64,000 nucleotides of DNA from Panicum virgatum (lineage: Eukaryota; Streptophyta; Magnoliopsida; Poales; Poaceae). The translations under genes were made by a program, and so were the position numbers. The DNA lies in the NCBI RefSeq assembly GCF_016808335.1, contig NC_053147.1, forward strand, positions 66,152,960 to 66,216,959. Reading direction: 5' to 3'. Every line of letters begins with the position of its first letter. Position 1 is the stretch's first letter. This document shows, piece by piece, positions 31,630 through 44,163 of the stretch. The notes beneath the pieces were generated by a model, which worked only from the letters and a program-made list of their open reading frames with translations, did no database searches and was not told the DNA's origin.

Positions 31630-33080
31630 TCGCGAGGCAAATGAACAATGCTGAACGCTTGATCGGCACCCGGCCCGGTTTTCGGCTGAAATACTGGGGT
31701 GTTTGGCGAGAAGCGGGTGCCAAGCTCTGTAGCCAGTGGAATCGATCTACCTAACCTAAGAGGGTTTTCTGTACGCCGAGGGACTTGGAAATTTTGCTGC
31801 AGTCTGTGGTTCTCGCTGTGTTGTATTTCAAGTGTGTGCAAAATGCCTGCGGCTGTGCAATTTCATAATTTGTTATAAATTTTCCATTCATTGAGTGGGG
31901 CCATTTTATATGTCTCTTTGTTTCTGCCACGAAGCACTCCTTTTTTTCTTCTTCTGTGTATCCTTCAGAGAAATGGCTGCTGGTGGTGGATGCCCTGGTG
32001 AAATGGCAAGCCGACGCATCTGCCATCAGGAGGATGATGAGTTGACAGAAAGCGGGAGGAACAGCTACATACCTAGGCGGATTGGGGCCATGAGCAGTGG
32101 CCAGTCCGTGATACAGGTACCGTGATCTCTTCCGTGCACGGCGCAATAGCTCTCTTTTTTTTTCTTTTTCTTTTGATGATGTGCATCGCGCTATAGCTTG
32201 CTCATCGGACGGTGCAGTACTGCAGTGACCCTCGGCCCACGACCACTCTACAATCCTAGTCCCAGGCCCGTGATCGTGATGAGCAGCACATCCTAGGATC
32301 TAGAGATTCTAGAAGAGGCAGGGCCGGGCGGCCTCACGTCTCCATCGGCTGGGTTCGTTGCTCCGTCGTCGTTGAGGCCGGCGCCGGCAGCGGGCGCGGG
32401 GGGAGCACGTGAGCAGCCGGCCGGCCATCTGTCCGTGCCGTGCCAGTAGACAGCAGCACGCAGTAGATGGTGTGGATACCATTAATGGCGCGTGGCAGGC
32501 GGCCGGCCTCAACGACGATGCGGCGGCGAGGGGCGCGGCCGGGGAGCTTTCGCCGCAGTAATGGCGGAGATGGCTCACTTGTGCCGTTGCCATTGCACCT
32601 GCAGGAGTGGCGGCAGGCTCTCTTAGCTTGCTCGGTCCTCCTCCCTTTTTCCTTGTAGGCAAGTAGCCGTGGAGGAGGAGACACCCCCAAGTAAACTGAC
32701 ACGTCACTGGCTGCATGACAGCTTCTGTGCGGTAGCTGCTGTTGGTCCGGTCCATGAATCTCGGGCCTTTTGCCCTCCACGCTAGCTGTTCCTTGCACTG
32801 CATGCATAATAATGCACGCGTTCGCACGGATCGAGTTGCCTTGCCACGTTAACGTACCGGCCGCGCGCGGCCGTCGTGCACCACCCACCGCCCCGGCCGT
32901 GCGAGGACGGGCCGGCACGGCCGCATGATGCACGCACGCACGAGACCCGGATTAGCGTCGCCGCATGCATGCCTTTGAGGACCTTCCATTCGTTCCACGG
33001 GATGGCAGACGGCATGCACACAGCTGAAACAAAGAGGGGAAAAAATCACACGAAAAACAAACAAATATGATGATACTAAC
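31630..33080. other. TPR3-like 3'UTR and intergenic
   Basis: 31630 to about 31890 is probable 3'UTR. The rest, including a GC-rich stretch 32330-32960, has only short overlapping frames without recognisable domains. Confidence 0.4.
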
Positions 33081-33082
33081 TA

Positions 33083-33318
33083 CTCCCTTTGTTCTAAGTT
33101 ACAATTCATTTGACTTTTTTAATCCTAAATTTGACCACTCATCTTACTTCAACATTTATGCAAAATATCACTTTTTTGTTGTGTCTTGCTTTATTAAAAA
33201 AAGTTCTCCAAGAATGGTTTAAGTTTCACAATAATGTTTGCACATTTTTTTTAAATAAGACAAGTGATCAAACTTGGATTTAAAAAATCAAATAAATCAT
33301 AATTTGGAATCGAGGAAG
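33083..33318. mobile_element. Stowaway MITE, 236 bp
   Basis: Inverted ends CTCCCTTTGTTCTAAGTTAC and, from the right on the minus strand, CTTCCTCGATTCCAAATTAT. Homology extends about 40 bp inward (TTTGACTTTTTTAATCC-like). A TA dinucleotide flanks both sides (33081-33082, 33319-33320). No coding capacity. Confidence 0.9.
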
Positions 33319-33361
33319 TAATTAGTAAGTTGCTTCGGAAAGAATAAGAAGAGAAGAGAAG

Positions 33362-34184
33362 TGTCACAGCCCGTGGGCCGTTTAGGCCGGACCGAATACA
33401 CGATACTGTAGCAGCGGCACAGTACTTCCCAGATAGTTCCATAACGGAAACGGAACGAGAGACAGACCAGCTTAAAAACGTGAGCCTGGGAAGCTAGTAA
33501 CTCCGGTTCGAACCTTTTGCGCGAAACGAGGACGAAAGCGCAAAAGAGTTATTTAGCAGGTGTGGTTTATTCAAAGTGTAGAGTAGATCTTAGCCGTTAT
33601 CCTGGGCCGAGTCGTTACAGGGGTATCAGAGCCATACTCTCGCGGTTTCACACCACGTACGGGCAGAAGTGCGCGTACATGAGCACGTTGTGTGCGCGTG
33701 GGAACACAGATGCCACCAGCATGTGGACGGACACACATGGGCTGCTGGCAGTGAACCCACGGACGTGGCACATGGGATCGTTAGCACTAGACGTATGGGA
33801 CGTGGTCTAAGAGAGGAGATCCTGCTCCTTTGTCCCATATGGGTAAGCTGGATCGATGTCTCGACGAGGACATCGAGTCCTCAACGGGGGTGATTATCAC
33901 AGCCCGTGGGCCGTTTGGGCCGGACCGAATACGCGACACTGTAGCAAAAAGCTACTGCAGCGTCACGGGTACAGTAGCAGCGGCACAGTACTTCCCAGTT
34001 AGCCCCATACTGGAAACGGAACGAGAGACAGACCATCTTAAAAACGTGAGCCTGGGAAGCTAGTAACTCTGGTTCGAACCTTTTGCGCGAAGCGAGGACG
34101 AAAGCGCAAGAGAGTTATTTAGCAGGTGTGGTTTACTCAAAGTGTAGAATAGATCTTAACCGTTATCCCGGAACGGGTCTTTAA
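33362..34184 (+). mobile_element. TRIM retrotransposon (miniature LTR element)
   Basis: 5' LTR 33362-33619 starts TGTCACAGCCCGTGGGCC and ends GTCGTTACA. 3' LTR 33895-34184 is homologous, with a first-position change (TATCACAGCC) and an extra segment near 33950. A primer-binding site GGGGTATCAGAGCCA (33620-33634, tRNA-Met type) follows the 5' LTR. A purine tract (caacgggggtgat) precedes the 3' LTR. The 275-bp interior has no gag or pol. Flanks agaag/aaaag may be an imperfect 5-bp duplication. The interior is clearly related to that of the Cassandra element at 61691-62548, but the LTRs are not. Both LTRs carry GGTTCGAACC, a Pol III B-box-like motif. Confidence 0.85.
33505..33514 (+). promoter_or_regulatory. 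B-box-like motif in TRIM 5' LTR
   Basis: GGTTCGAACC fits the tRNA-gene B-box consensus and is conserved in the 3' LTR (34071-34080). A possible weak A-box (tagttccataacgg) lies about 70 bp upstream. A T-run directly follows (cctttt). A role in Pol III transcription is inference. Confidence 0.45.
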
Positions 34185-34189
34185 AAAAG

Positions 34190-35015
34190 CCACCAGATGC
34201 TGCTAATTAATAACAATTGTTTACTGTGTTCTCCTCCTCATCTGGCAGCAGCAGCAGTGGGTGCTGGCAGCCACCGTTTATTGTGGGACCCAAAAAGCGC
34301 CACCGTCCAGGGACATTTGGTGGTACGGTGAATCCCTGCCGGTCGTTACCAATTATCCCGTTTGTCGAACAAAGCCAGGGCAAAAGGCAAGTGCAAGAAA
34401 GAGGCACAACGATGCATCCAGCTTTCATCCAGTCCTCGGTCAAAGGCTTGAGAAGCTACGGAGTCGGCTGCTAGAGACCCATCCGTCCGTCCGTCCATGG
34501 ACCTCGACGGACCTTCTCTTTTCTTGGCTTCCGTGAAGAACATGCATGCGCGGTCAAAGCGGACGGTTAAAAAATGAAAATAAAGCAGGGACGGTTAAAA
34601 AGGAGTACTTACCCTCTTCATGCCTCTAGGTGATCTAGAAACACACTGATTTTTATTTTCACCATAAGGAACCTAACCAAATGAGCTACGATGAATCTGC
34701 AGCTCAATCCACTTTTCCGTTTAGCCATTTCTTGAGATAGTTAGTTTGTTCATTGCTGCCTACCATGCAGATGTTCAGCGTAAAAAAACAGGCTTCAGAC
34801 AAGCTGTGACGAAATACACATGTATTTATTACACCCAAGGGTGCAGATCAAGATGCAGCAGGGACAATTAAACATGCAAGAGCAATGGAGCATGCGGTAG
34901 ATCTGAGCATGCATGAGCCAGCTGAGTTGACATTTCATTTCCTATAGCTTGCATTGCGAGCTGTGAAGAAGCTTGGATTGGATCCAACTAACAAGAACAC
35001 TGCATATATACTATA
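34190..35015. other. Intergenic, no gene seen
   Basis: Contains a short (CCGT)n run near 34483-34497 and CAG-rich sequence near 34245. No recognisable gene or complete repeat. Confidence 0.4.
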
Positions 35016-35226
35016 GCCATGTTTAGTTTGCGAATTTTTTTGAGTTTTGGTACTGTAGCACTTTCACTGTTATTTGGCAATTAATGTCCAACCACGAACT
35101 AATTAGGTTTAAAAAATTTCTCTCGTCATTTAGTTAGTTATTTTTTTCACCATATTTAATGTTTCATGCATGTGTCTGAAAATTCGATACGATGGATACT
35201 ATAGAAAAAATTTTAGGAACTAAGAG
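35016..35226. mobile_element. Diverged short MITE
   Basis: gccatgtttagtttgcgaat at the left and ttttaggaactaagagc at the right, with ggtactgtagcactttcact and an internal tgtttcatgcatgtgtctga phrase. Half-size variant of the window's MITE superfamily; boundaries approximate. Confidence 0.5.
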
Positions 35227-37116
35227 CAGTAGCGAGTAGAGAGGTCAAGTATGTATGGGTGTCGCTTTCTTCTGCATGCATGTATATATCTTTTGTTATC
35301 ATGAGATGAGATGCATCTAGTTTTGTTTTATTAATAATGGGCGTCTGCGTGCGCATTGGATTCCGCTGCGAGCCTGCGACGCCATGTGAGGCTGAGCCCG
35401 GTCCCTGTCGGATTTCGTTTCGTATCATCATGCACGTATACGCACCCCATGGTCGATACTCCATTTATTTGCCTTTTTTTTACATATAGTAAATCATGTT
35501 ATAAAGCTGGCTCGGCAGATCTTGAGTCTAACGATAGATAATTCAATTAATATATTATTCAGTGTTTTTGACTGATAGAAAATTTATCGGTTTATACGCA
35601 ATAGTATATATATAACCAAGAAATGTTCGGAGTGTAAATAAAAGACCAACATATAGAGATATATAATAATTCAGTCAAAACATAGAACATTCTTACCATT
35701 TTATTTATTTAATCGTAAAAAGATTAAAGAAAAAGGTGGTATATTAGTTTCACAAAAAATATTCAAGTACAACAGCTAGTACAATAGATGGCTTCGCTAA
35801 CATTGTGCATTGCGGTTCGGTGCGAGCGAAAGCGTTTTTTGAACCTGCGCTTTCGTATGAAGATGACGCATCAAGCGCTGGAGGTTAGCATGTTCCTGGT
35901 TAAACACCGGGTCATTTTCCAGGACGTTCTCTTTTCAGGGCAATTTCCCAGGGCGACAGCGACTTAACCACCCTTCCTGTAAACTACAGGTCAGTTGCCC
36001 AGAAAATAACCGGTCGAGAAACTACAAATATTCAATTTGTTTTTTTAAAAGAAACTGCTTTTTTTTGGAAAAAAAACCAACGGCATGATCAGGTTGCGTG
36101 TCAAAAGCAAGAAAGGGATACTGTGCGTGCAGCTTGATTTGCATTTGCCAATTGCCACTGATCTGATCCTCTCCATCAGTCTATCTTGTGCTCTTTCTAC
36201 ACACATTTTTAAGTGGAAAGTCATGTCACAAGGTGCCAAAGAAAGGCTAGCTGCATCCAGCGACTGGCCCTTTGTGGCTGTGTTCATGCATGATTTTTTT
36301 TTTGTTTCAGATGCCTGTACACAGTGTAGGCCACTACTATAATATAGTGCAATTGTGATTTGGTGGATGTCATGTTTTAAAATAGTTCAACTTGTGGTTT
36401 TGGTGATTGCACGGGAAAAACAGATAGGGCTTTCCTATATCATGAGCCCTGCCCTATGCACCCCTAGCTACTAGCTAGTATAAAAAAATAGTGGTTAGGA
36501 TTTTGGCTTATCATGCATTTAAATAATATATACATGTTAATTTTATATGTAACAAACTCAGTGCTAGTGGAACTGGCTGAATGGGGTATATGCTGCCTTT
36601 TGGTTGGTGATTTCAAACTACAGAGATATAAATAAAAGTGACAACATACTGTCATTAATTAGTAGTAATCCTTTGGCTAAAACTCCGGTTTTAAAGTAGG
36701 CTTTGTATTAGTTTCTACAAAAAAAGATTAACTGGTGTATAGTCCACCTTACCTCAAATATAAGTTTATTACGATATTGATTTGGTCTCTTTTTTTGAAA
36801 GAAATATCGATTTGGTCTCTGATATGTCGCCTTGACAAACAAAGCCTATAAGCATGTATCAATCTGAAAAGTTATATTGAAAGTCATTTTTTATGAATTT
36901 GGTAACAGAAGGTCTCTGTTGCCCAGCTGTATAGTATTTTTAGATATTAAGGTTAAAACTATAAATGTTTAACCAACAGTGATCCTAACTGAACTTATGT
37001 TTGCTACTAGTATCACAATCACACTAAGTGGTAAGAAAAATCCTGTTAGGCTGCTAATGAACTTTTTATATTTCAAAACAAGTAGTGATAGGGTAGGTCG
37101 GCTAACTTTTCACTTT
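35227..37116. other. AT-rich intergenic
   Basis: No gene recognised on either strand. Scattered short frames only. The phrase atttggtctct recurs near 36780 and 36812. Confidence 0.4.
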
Positions 37117-37451
37117 GGCCGTGTTTGGTTCCCAAAATCAAAATTCCAAATTTTTTTTCCGCCACCTGCATGGAGATTTAAATCTAGACGAAATAAAAAA
37201 CGCATTGCGACTGCTGCCTGTAAATCGCGAGACGAATCTAATGAACCTAATTAGGCTGTAATCAGACGCTAAATTGCTACAGTAATGCTACAGTAAACAA
37301 CCTCTAATGACGGATTAATTAGGCCCGTTACATCCGTCTCGCGATTTACAGACGAGTTCTGTAATTATTTTTGTAATTAGTCTATGTTTAATACTTCAAA
37401 TATACAAAGATGCCTTTTCAAAATTTTTACAGGCTGCAACCAAACACGGCC
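37117..37451. mobile_element. MITE, complete, 335 bp, near-perfect ends
   Basis: Inverted ends GGCCGTGTTTGGTTCCCAAA and gcaaccaaacacggcc, with TTT flanking both sides. The two cores aatcgcgagacgaatctaat and gttacatccgtctcgcgatt are inverted. The best-preserved member in the window, about 370 bp upstream of the NEK promoter. Confidence 0.85.
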
Positions 37452-37736
37452 TTTGCCATCTCTAGCATCTAAAACTAGGGCTGCTGCTCTGAAGTTCATA
37501 CTCATATGATTAGCAATACAATCATGCTTCTTTGTACATAGCACAATATCTCGTTAGTATATTCACACACTAATGACCTTCTTTTTGTTCTCACATCAAC
37601 CAGATGCAAATACAAAGGAAAAAAAAGATCAATTTGACCACACCATGTGGGGCCCACACAACCCCTCTCACTCCTCCCTTCTCTCTCCTCACTCATCAGT
37701 CTTCTTCAGTCAGAGCCATCACGACATCGCCTCACC

Positions 37737-37768
37737 CTCCCTCCCTCTCTCTCTCTCTCTCTCTCCTC
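37737..37768. repeat. (CT)n microsatellite in NEK promoter
   Basis: A ctctctctctct run of about 25-30 bp lies 50-80 bp upstream of the TATA-like sequence. CT-rich tracts near the transcription start are common in grass promoters. Confidence 0.7.
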
Positions 37769-37819
37769 GGGAGGCTTCTCCCTCCTCTCCTTCGCCAATC
37801 GCCCCCATTGCTTTTGGGC

Positions 37820-37826
37820 TATATAG
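37820..37826 (+). promoter_or_regulatory. TATA-box candidate for NEK gene
   Basis: ggctatataggga lies just upstream of a CT-rich leader. The leader ends at a clean donor (ggttaag|gtgagttc, 38066/38067), which supports a spliced 5'UTR of roughly 210 nt in this exon. Confidence 0.55.
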
Positions 37827-38066
37827 GGAGGGATTGGATTGGAAAAGGAGCTCCCGGCGAGTTTGAACCCATCCAAAACCTCATCTTTCTCTCGTCTCCC
37901 CCACGCGCTTCCCGCCGCCGCCGACGCCGACGCCGCCGCCGCCGTATAGGATCAAATGCGGCGAGATCTGTGCGCGTGACGCCGTCGCCCGCCAGAGCCT
38001 GCTCCCTCTGAGTTTCGGAACAGGGAGCGCCTGGTTCAGGTCTTCAAGATCTCTCCGGTGGTTAAG

Positions 38067-39221
38067 GTGAGTTCTTGCTTGTGGACTGGAGCTCGTGGTT
38101 CAGGTTTCAGAGCTTGGCTAGGACTTTCCTTTTCTTTTGATTTTTTTTGGCTCCTCGATCAGTTGGAATAGTTGGATATCTGCCTTTGATGTTCCGTGCA
38201 ATGTTGCCCAAGTGGTTCTAGTGTGTTGTTGGAGTCGGTGATTGTACTCCTGGACCCCCCAAAAAAGATTGGATTTTGGTTGCTTGGATTCGGGGATTAC
38301 ATTTCACTCTCCCTGAACATTTTTAACGCGTTGTTGGAGCTGGCATTTCGGATTCAGTAAGTTGATTGTTAGAATATTTTGGTTTAAGTTGGTACGAGCC
38401 GGGGCCGATTTTGAAAATAATTCAATTTTGAAAATAGAACTATCAAAAGAATTTAGTTGGAATAAAGCTAAACATCCCGATATGCTTCTCTTACCATTTA
38501 TTTATCAAGTTAAATCCGCCTTTTAGGCTAATTCCAGCGCTATTTTCAAAACTATGAACTTTGTAACTGTATCGGATAAGTGTCGTGAGGATGAAACTTG
38601 TCTCACATTTCATGAAATTCCTCCTCTCTCCTCGTAATGAGCAAATTTTCACTAATATGGTATAATATTTAACACTTATGAAACTTTCACTAAGATTGGA
38701 TTTATACGCGCGTGTTATTATCTACCATTAGCATTAATGCTGTTACCGTGACGTTGTCGGTGGTTCTCCGGTTAAACATTTCGAGCTCGAGCTCAGAATC
38801 CTCCAGCTTTAGATGGCAAGCTCGCTCGAACTCGTCTCATTGACAGCCCTCCCGCTCAGAGGGCTCAGCTCGCTCAAGTTCATCTCCTCCCTTGCTCTTC
38901 CTTCCCCTTCTCTCGGACTCTCTCCTCCCTTTGCTCTTCATTCCCTGGCGGCGGCGGCTGGGCGAGCGGCGGCGCCATTTGTCCTGTCTTCGCCCAGCCC
39001 TTTGCCGGCGACGAGCGCATCCTCCAGGTATGCCGGCCCCTTCTCTTTCCTTGTGCTGTGCCAGACGGAGCACCCCTAACCCTAACAAAACTATTTGTAT
39101 TCGGATCTGAATCCAGTTACATTACATTACCTACTAACTTCGATTTTGTTTGCAAAAATTATCGGGTATGCTGGGTCCGCCCCTGCCACCAATTCTCAAC
39201 GAACTGTTCATTCTTCTCTAG
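38067..39221 (+). other. NEK 5'UTR intron, with a possible alternative exon
   Basis: A 1.15-kb intron between the leader donor and the acceptor just before the coding exon. It contains an open frame from 38813 (MASSLELVSLTALPLRGLSS, Ser/Leu/Ala-rich, transit-peptide-like). That frame runs up to a good donor (cctccag|gtatgcc, 39028/39029). This could be an alternative leader exon or transposon sequence (the region has gctcgagctc-type repeats). Intronic DNA at 38440-38700 also looks repeat-derived. Confidence 0.4.
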
Positions 39222-39269
39222 GACTGTAGGACATAAGCTTACTTTGAGTGAGCTGCAGACTACCGAAGG

Positions 39270-42200
39270 ATGGATCAGTATGAGGTATTGGAGCAGATTG
39301 GAAAAGGAGCATTTGGTTCTGCACTGTTGGTGAGGCACAAGGTGGAGAAGAAGAAGTGAGCCTGACTTGCTCTTTTTTTCATATATGGGCCAAGCTGTTT
39401 TTTGTTCAGTAATTTTACTGTACAAAGTCTATCTTGCAGGTATGTGCTCAAGAAGATTCGACTTGCGCGACAAACGGACCGAACTCGCAGGTCTGCACAT
39501 CAGGAGGTTAAATTCTTCTACTTAATCCGTGCTACCTTTTGATCATTTGGTTCATATAGGCAGGATTTGAAGGAATGGGATGCCTTTTTTTCACCACTTG
39601 ACTTTTGATGTCATTATCCTTGGTACAGAATAATAATTTGTTTCCAATTGTTTGTTGCTGGATAAATTACTGTGTTCATGCCTTCATCATGGTGATGTCA
39701 TGTTTATTTTGGCAAGCCATGAACTGATCTGATATGAGTTGTGTGGAAACGTTCTTGCAGATGCAGCTTATTGCAACAGTCAGGAATCCATTTATCGTGG
39801 AGTACAAAGATTCATGGGTGGAAAAGGTAGGCAGAGGATCAAAACAAAGTTGCTAAATGGTAGCATATTGCATGGTCTGGTGAAAATCTTCCGTTGTTAT
39901 GCATCTCATTCATTTTTTCTTCATTTCAGGGTTGCTATGTTTGCATTGTTATAGGTTACTGTGAGGGAGGAGACATGTACGTATTTCTTGGAGGTTAAAT
40001 ATCTTTTCAAATAGTTTGTTCACAGAGCTAACACAATCTTTATTGGTCCAGGGCTGATGCTATCAAAAGAGCCAACAGTAACCATTTTTCTGAGGAGGTG
40101 CAACTCTTGACCTTGCTTTTATTGTCAACATTTTGTGGTTGTTCTGCAGCAACCAGAAAACTGACCCCCAACTGCCTGCTCATTTTCCAGAAAATCTGCA
40201 AGTGGCTTGTGCAGCTTCTCATGGCTCTTGATTATTTGCACGCAAATCACATTCTTCATCGTGATGTGAAGGTCAGTAGCAGTGCTTGATTCGCATTATG
40301 TAATGATACTTTTTCTTTGATATTTTTCTAAGGCTTGTGATTAACACAAACTGAAACTTCTCAATTTGTTTCAGTGCTCCAATATATTTATTGCCAGAGA
40401 TCAAAGCATACGCCTTGGTAAGTGCTTTAATCTCATGAAAAGTACAATACTTTATGTATGAGCTTAGCAATCTTGGTGATGATTCACTTCTAAATCTATA
40501 AAAATGCAGGCGACTTTGGGCTTGCAAAAATATTGACTTCTGATGACCTTGCCTCTTCTGTAAGTTTCTTGAAACTTTTTTAGTTTTCTTGCATGTATTT
40601 GATAATGGTGTTGCTTATTACTGTGTTGCTCCTACAAAGGTGGTAGGAACACCAAGTTATATGTGCCCAGAACTTCTTGCTGATATACCATATGGTACCA
40701 AATCCGATATATGGTCCCTAGGTCTGTATCACTTCAGTGTCACAAATTTTGTTTCTACATCTAGGTAGAAAGCTTGCGATTTAATACCCAGATTGCTCTT
40801 TTGCAGGATGTTGCATATATGAAATGACCGCTCTCAGGCCTGCATTCAAAGCTTTTGTAAGTTCTTGATTCATTTTTTTTTCCTGTGAGATATCTATGTA
40901 ATTAGTTTATATGTTGGTGCAATTTGATGGTTAAGCTAAAAGCTTCATACTTTTTATTAATGAACACTCCATATGCATATGAGGCTAGATGATTATCTGC
41001 CCTGTTTTGGATGTGTATTTCATTTACACTGGTAAATTAGGAATTCTTATAAACATATTGCTAGACACCCCCTGCATTGCTTTTATGCTGAAACCTTGTC
41101 AATTTAAATATTTGTGAGTGCATATAATTGGATTACTATTTCTGTCCTGATAATCATGCAACTCTGAAATTTATGATCTCATTTCATCCTTTCTTGGCAG
41201 GACATGCAAGCTCTGATTAACAAGATCACAAAGTCGATAGTGTCACCATTGCCCACAAGATATTCTGGTGCCTTGTAAGTTTGTCATTGAATATATTCTC
41301 TTTTATTTATGCGTCTATTGTCTTACCTGAAGGAAGCTTGTTTCTGAAAAATGCAGTAGGGGGCTTATCAAGAGCATGCTACGGAAAAGTCCAGAACACA
41401 GACCAAGTGTAATTCCTTAGCGCCTTCTTTTTTCTTTTTACGGAATGTGTTTACCCTAATAGATACATTTTGTGTAAACTTGCCTATACAGGCTGCAGAA
41501 CTGCTAAAGCATCCTCATCTTCAGCCTTATGTGCTTCAAGTCCAGTTGAAGTCTAGTCCTTCTCGCAACATGTCTCCAATCTACCAATCTTTGACAGACA
41601 AAGTTAAGAAGATGACATTTCCTTGCGATATAACTGATTCTGTGCGAAGAAGGGTGGCAAGAAGAAACACGTTAGGAAATGAGAGGACTGTAACATTCTG
41701 CAAACCATCTCCTGAGCGGAATTCTGTTAGCTCCACTCGGAGCATCAAAGAATATACAACTACACAGAGTGTCAAGGAGTTCTCCATCGACAGCAGTCAA
41801 GTTGATGATGAGGTTACCAGTAAAGCCATTATAACAAAGACATCAGGCATTCTAAGGACTCCCAAGAGTACTCCAGCCAAGACATTGACAACTAGGAATC
41901 GGCTGGACCCTCCAAAAACATCTTATACCAGAACAAACCACAGCGAGGTACTTTCACAAATAAAGCTTGTTCAATGTTCTTTGTGCCTTTGTTAATACTG
42001 ACAAACATGTGCTCTCTATTTGTTTAAAATCTGCATTGATTCTCGGTTACAATATGCACATGTTCCGATGTTCGTACTGCATTGATCTCAATCTTAATAA
42101 TCTTATTTTTTAGCTGAACTTTGGTGGTCCTCATAGTTAGATATGTATCACAGGTTCATCAATCATCACTGTGCATTTGTTTTACCTACTATAAACTATG

Positions 42201-42900
42201 CTAATGTTTGGCTTCAGCATGAGTTTGCATTTTGATGACCCTGCTACCTGTTTTATTCTTATGTATGTTGAAATGAGCATATATCTGGTACTCATTGAAC
42301 TTATTTCCCCCTGTACAGCTGTCCTCAAGAACACCTCTAAACAAAAGCGCCCGTACAGCTCGAAGAGCATCCCTCCCGCTGCCAACATATGGAATGCCTA
42401 GCAGCCGCACCATAAGCATCCTGGACCGGCTAGACTCCCCAGATGTGTCTGTCAATGCACCTCGAATTGACAGGATTGCAGAATTCCCTCTGGCTTCATC
42501 GGAGGACCCCTTGGCCCCCATCAACAAGCTCTCTCCAGCTCCTGGTCACGGTTTGTGCTCCACGCCTCCCTCCATCAACCGGTCGATCACCAAGGACAAG
42601 TACACTGTCCAGGTGCTGCACACCGGTGATGGGGACAACGGGAGCGACTCATCTGGGCGCAATGCTACTGCTGCATCAAGCAGAGGGTCCAACGACTCGA
42701 GGCTGCAGCGGTTCGACACCTCATCGTTCCAGCAGCGCGCGGAGGCGCTGGAGGGGCTGCTGGAGTTCAGCGCTCAGCTGCTGCAGCAGGAGCGGTACGA
42801 GGAGCTGGGAATCCTGCTGAAGCCATTCGGCCCTGAGAAGGCGTCCCCCAGGGAGACCGCCATCTGGCTCACCAAGAGCTTCAAGGAGACGACGTCATAG
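39270..42900 (+). CDS. NEK: NIMA-related Ser/Thr kinase (plant NEK1/2/3 type)
   Basis: Fourteen coding exons: 39270-39355, 39440-39506, 39761-39826, 39930-39976, 40052-40097, 40191-40271, 40375-40417, 40510-40559, 40640-40721, 40807-40856, 41201-41274, 41357-41408, 41492-41947, 42319-42900. They give 593 residues; all borders are GT-AG and in phase. The kinase domain (about 4-258) has the Gly loop GKGAFG (11-16), VLKK with the ATP lysine near 33, HRDVK with catalytic D129, DFG at 147-149 and a CPE variant of the APE motif ([11 protein letters not shown]), as in plant NEKs. The C-terminal half is Ser/Thr/Arg-rich, with [15 protein letters not shown] and the closing helix [20 protein letters not shown]. 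Plant NEKs act on cortical microtubules and directional cell growth. A spliced leader (about 37850-38066) joins the acceptor at 39221/39222. The sequence appears intact; the exact paralogue number is not assigned. Confidence 0.93.
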
Positions 42901-44160
42901 CCTCTTACCTTCTGTATGAACATATAGTTGCCAGTTTTGTGATGCGCAATGTAGCTCAGGTAGTTTAAGCTATGTTAGGATCCAAGCTTAGCTGCTGGAA
43001 GGCAACACCAGCTCAGTGTCGCCCTAACTCAAGTCCCCGCCCTCTAGCCAGTTTCTAGATTGCATTGTAGGTAAGCTCAGCAATTGTAGTAGTTGCAGAA
43101 CCGCATGCTGAACCCAGGATCTGGCAAAGATCCTGAGCCTTCTTGTAACCAAATCATGTGTAACTCAGCAATTATGTAGCACTAAATTGGAGGGCTGGAG
43201 ATCCAGTTGGCAGTAGGTTGGTTGGGTCTCCATCTTGAACAAAGGATGAAGAATCCTATGCTGGGATCCCCTGATGGCCTGATCCCAGCCTCCTCTGACT
43301 AAACTAATTCCAACTGTAAGAGAGGTCCATGTCCTTCTGGATTTCTGACCAATCCTACACATGGCGATTTTCAAATTATGTACCTAGCCTTGTGTATGGT
43401 GTATCCTGGCGTGCAGCTGGTCCCTTTTTTTTTTAAAAAAGCCTTGTTGTGTGTGATCTCTCGCAGTCGGCCGCAGCTGCCACAACCATACGAGACGGCA
43501 GCGGCCATGTGAGGAGGCTGCGGCAGGGCGCAGGGGCCAGGGGACACACGTTGGGGTTGTACACGCCGGCCGAATCTCTCCATGTGCCCCGTCTCTCGTA
43601 CACGAGACATGGTGTGGCTCATCTCCCGTGCCAGACGGGGAGAAAACAACGGGTCTCGGGAGGCTGGGAGCACGGGGCATGTCTTGGCCCCCTGCACTGC
43701 AGGCGTCGCAGAGGCAACGCCATGTAGAGAACAGTGCCCTCCCTGTCCTCTGCATCGCGTCGAGTGTTTCGAAGCGTCGATCCTAGTGATAATAACTGTT
43801 TTTTTTTCACTCTCTCGAGGTCCTAGAAGTAAAAAAAAATTACTGACAACTATCATAAGGTCTTTTTTACTTACCAAGTACATTGAAAACATCCTAGGAT
43901 TTAACATTTGAGTAGGCTCTCTATGCTTCTATACATGCTCAAGAATGGTGTCAGGTAGCAACTGTCCATCTACATACAGATCATCCCTCCTTGCAAAGGA
44001 ATTGCAGGGGGAAAGCAGCTACATTATTTCTCTGCTGTCTCTGAAACTTACTGAAGAATGATCTTTGCTATGATCGCGACTATATGCATAGAAATGGGGG
44101 GCAGCAAAAGGCCCATAACCTTCTAATTTCACAGTATATGTACCAGTCAAACCCCACAAT
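42901..44160. other. Spacer between convergent NEK and RHD3 genes
   Basis: Holds the NEK 3'UTR (first few hundred bp) and the RHD3 3'UTR (right end, minus strand). The GC-richer middle (43440-43760) has short frames on both strands without recognisable domains. Confidence 0.45.
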
Positions 44161-44163
44161 GGA

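Noticed and set aside
31895..32125. Small plus-strand gene after TPR3-like
   Set aside because: Short frame in 3'-flanking sequence without recognisable domain or promoter.
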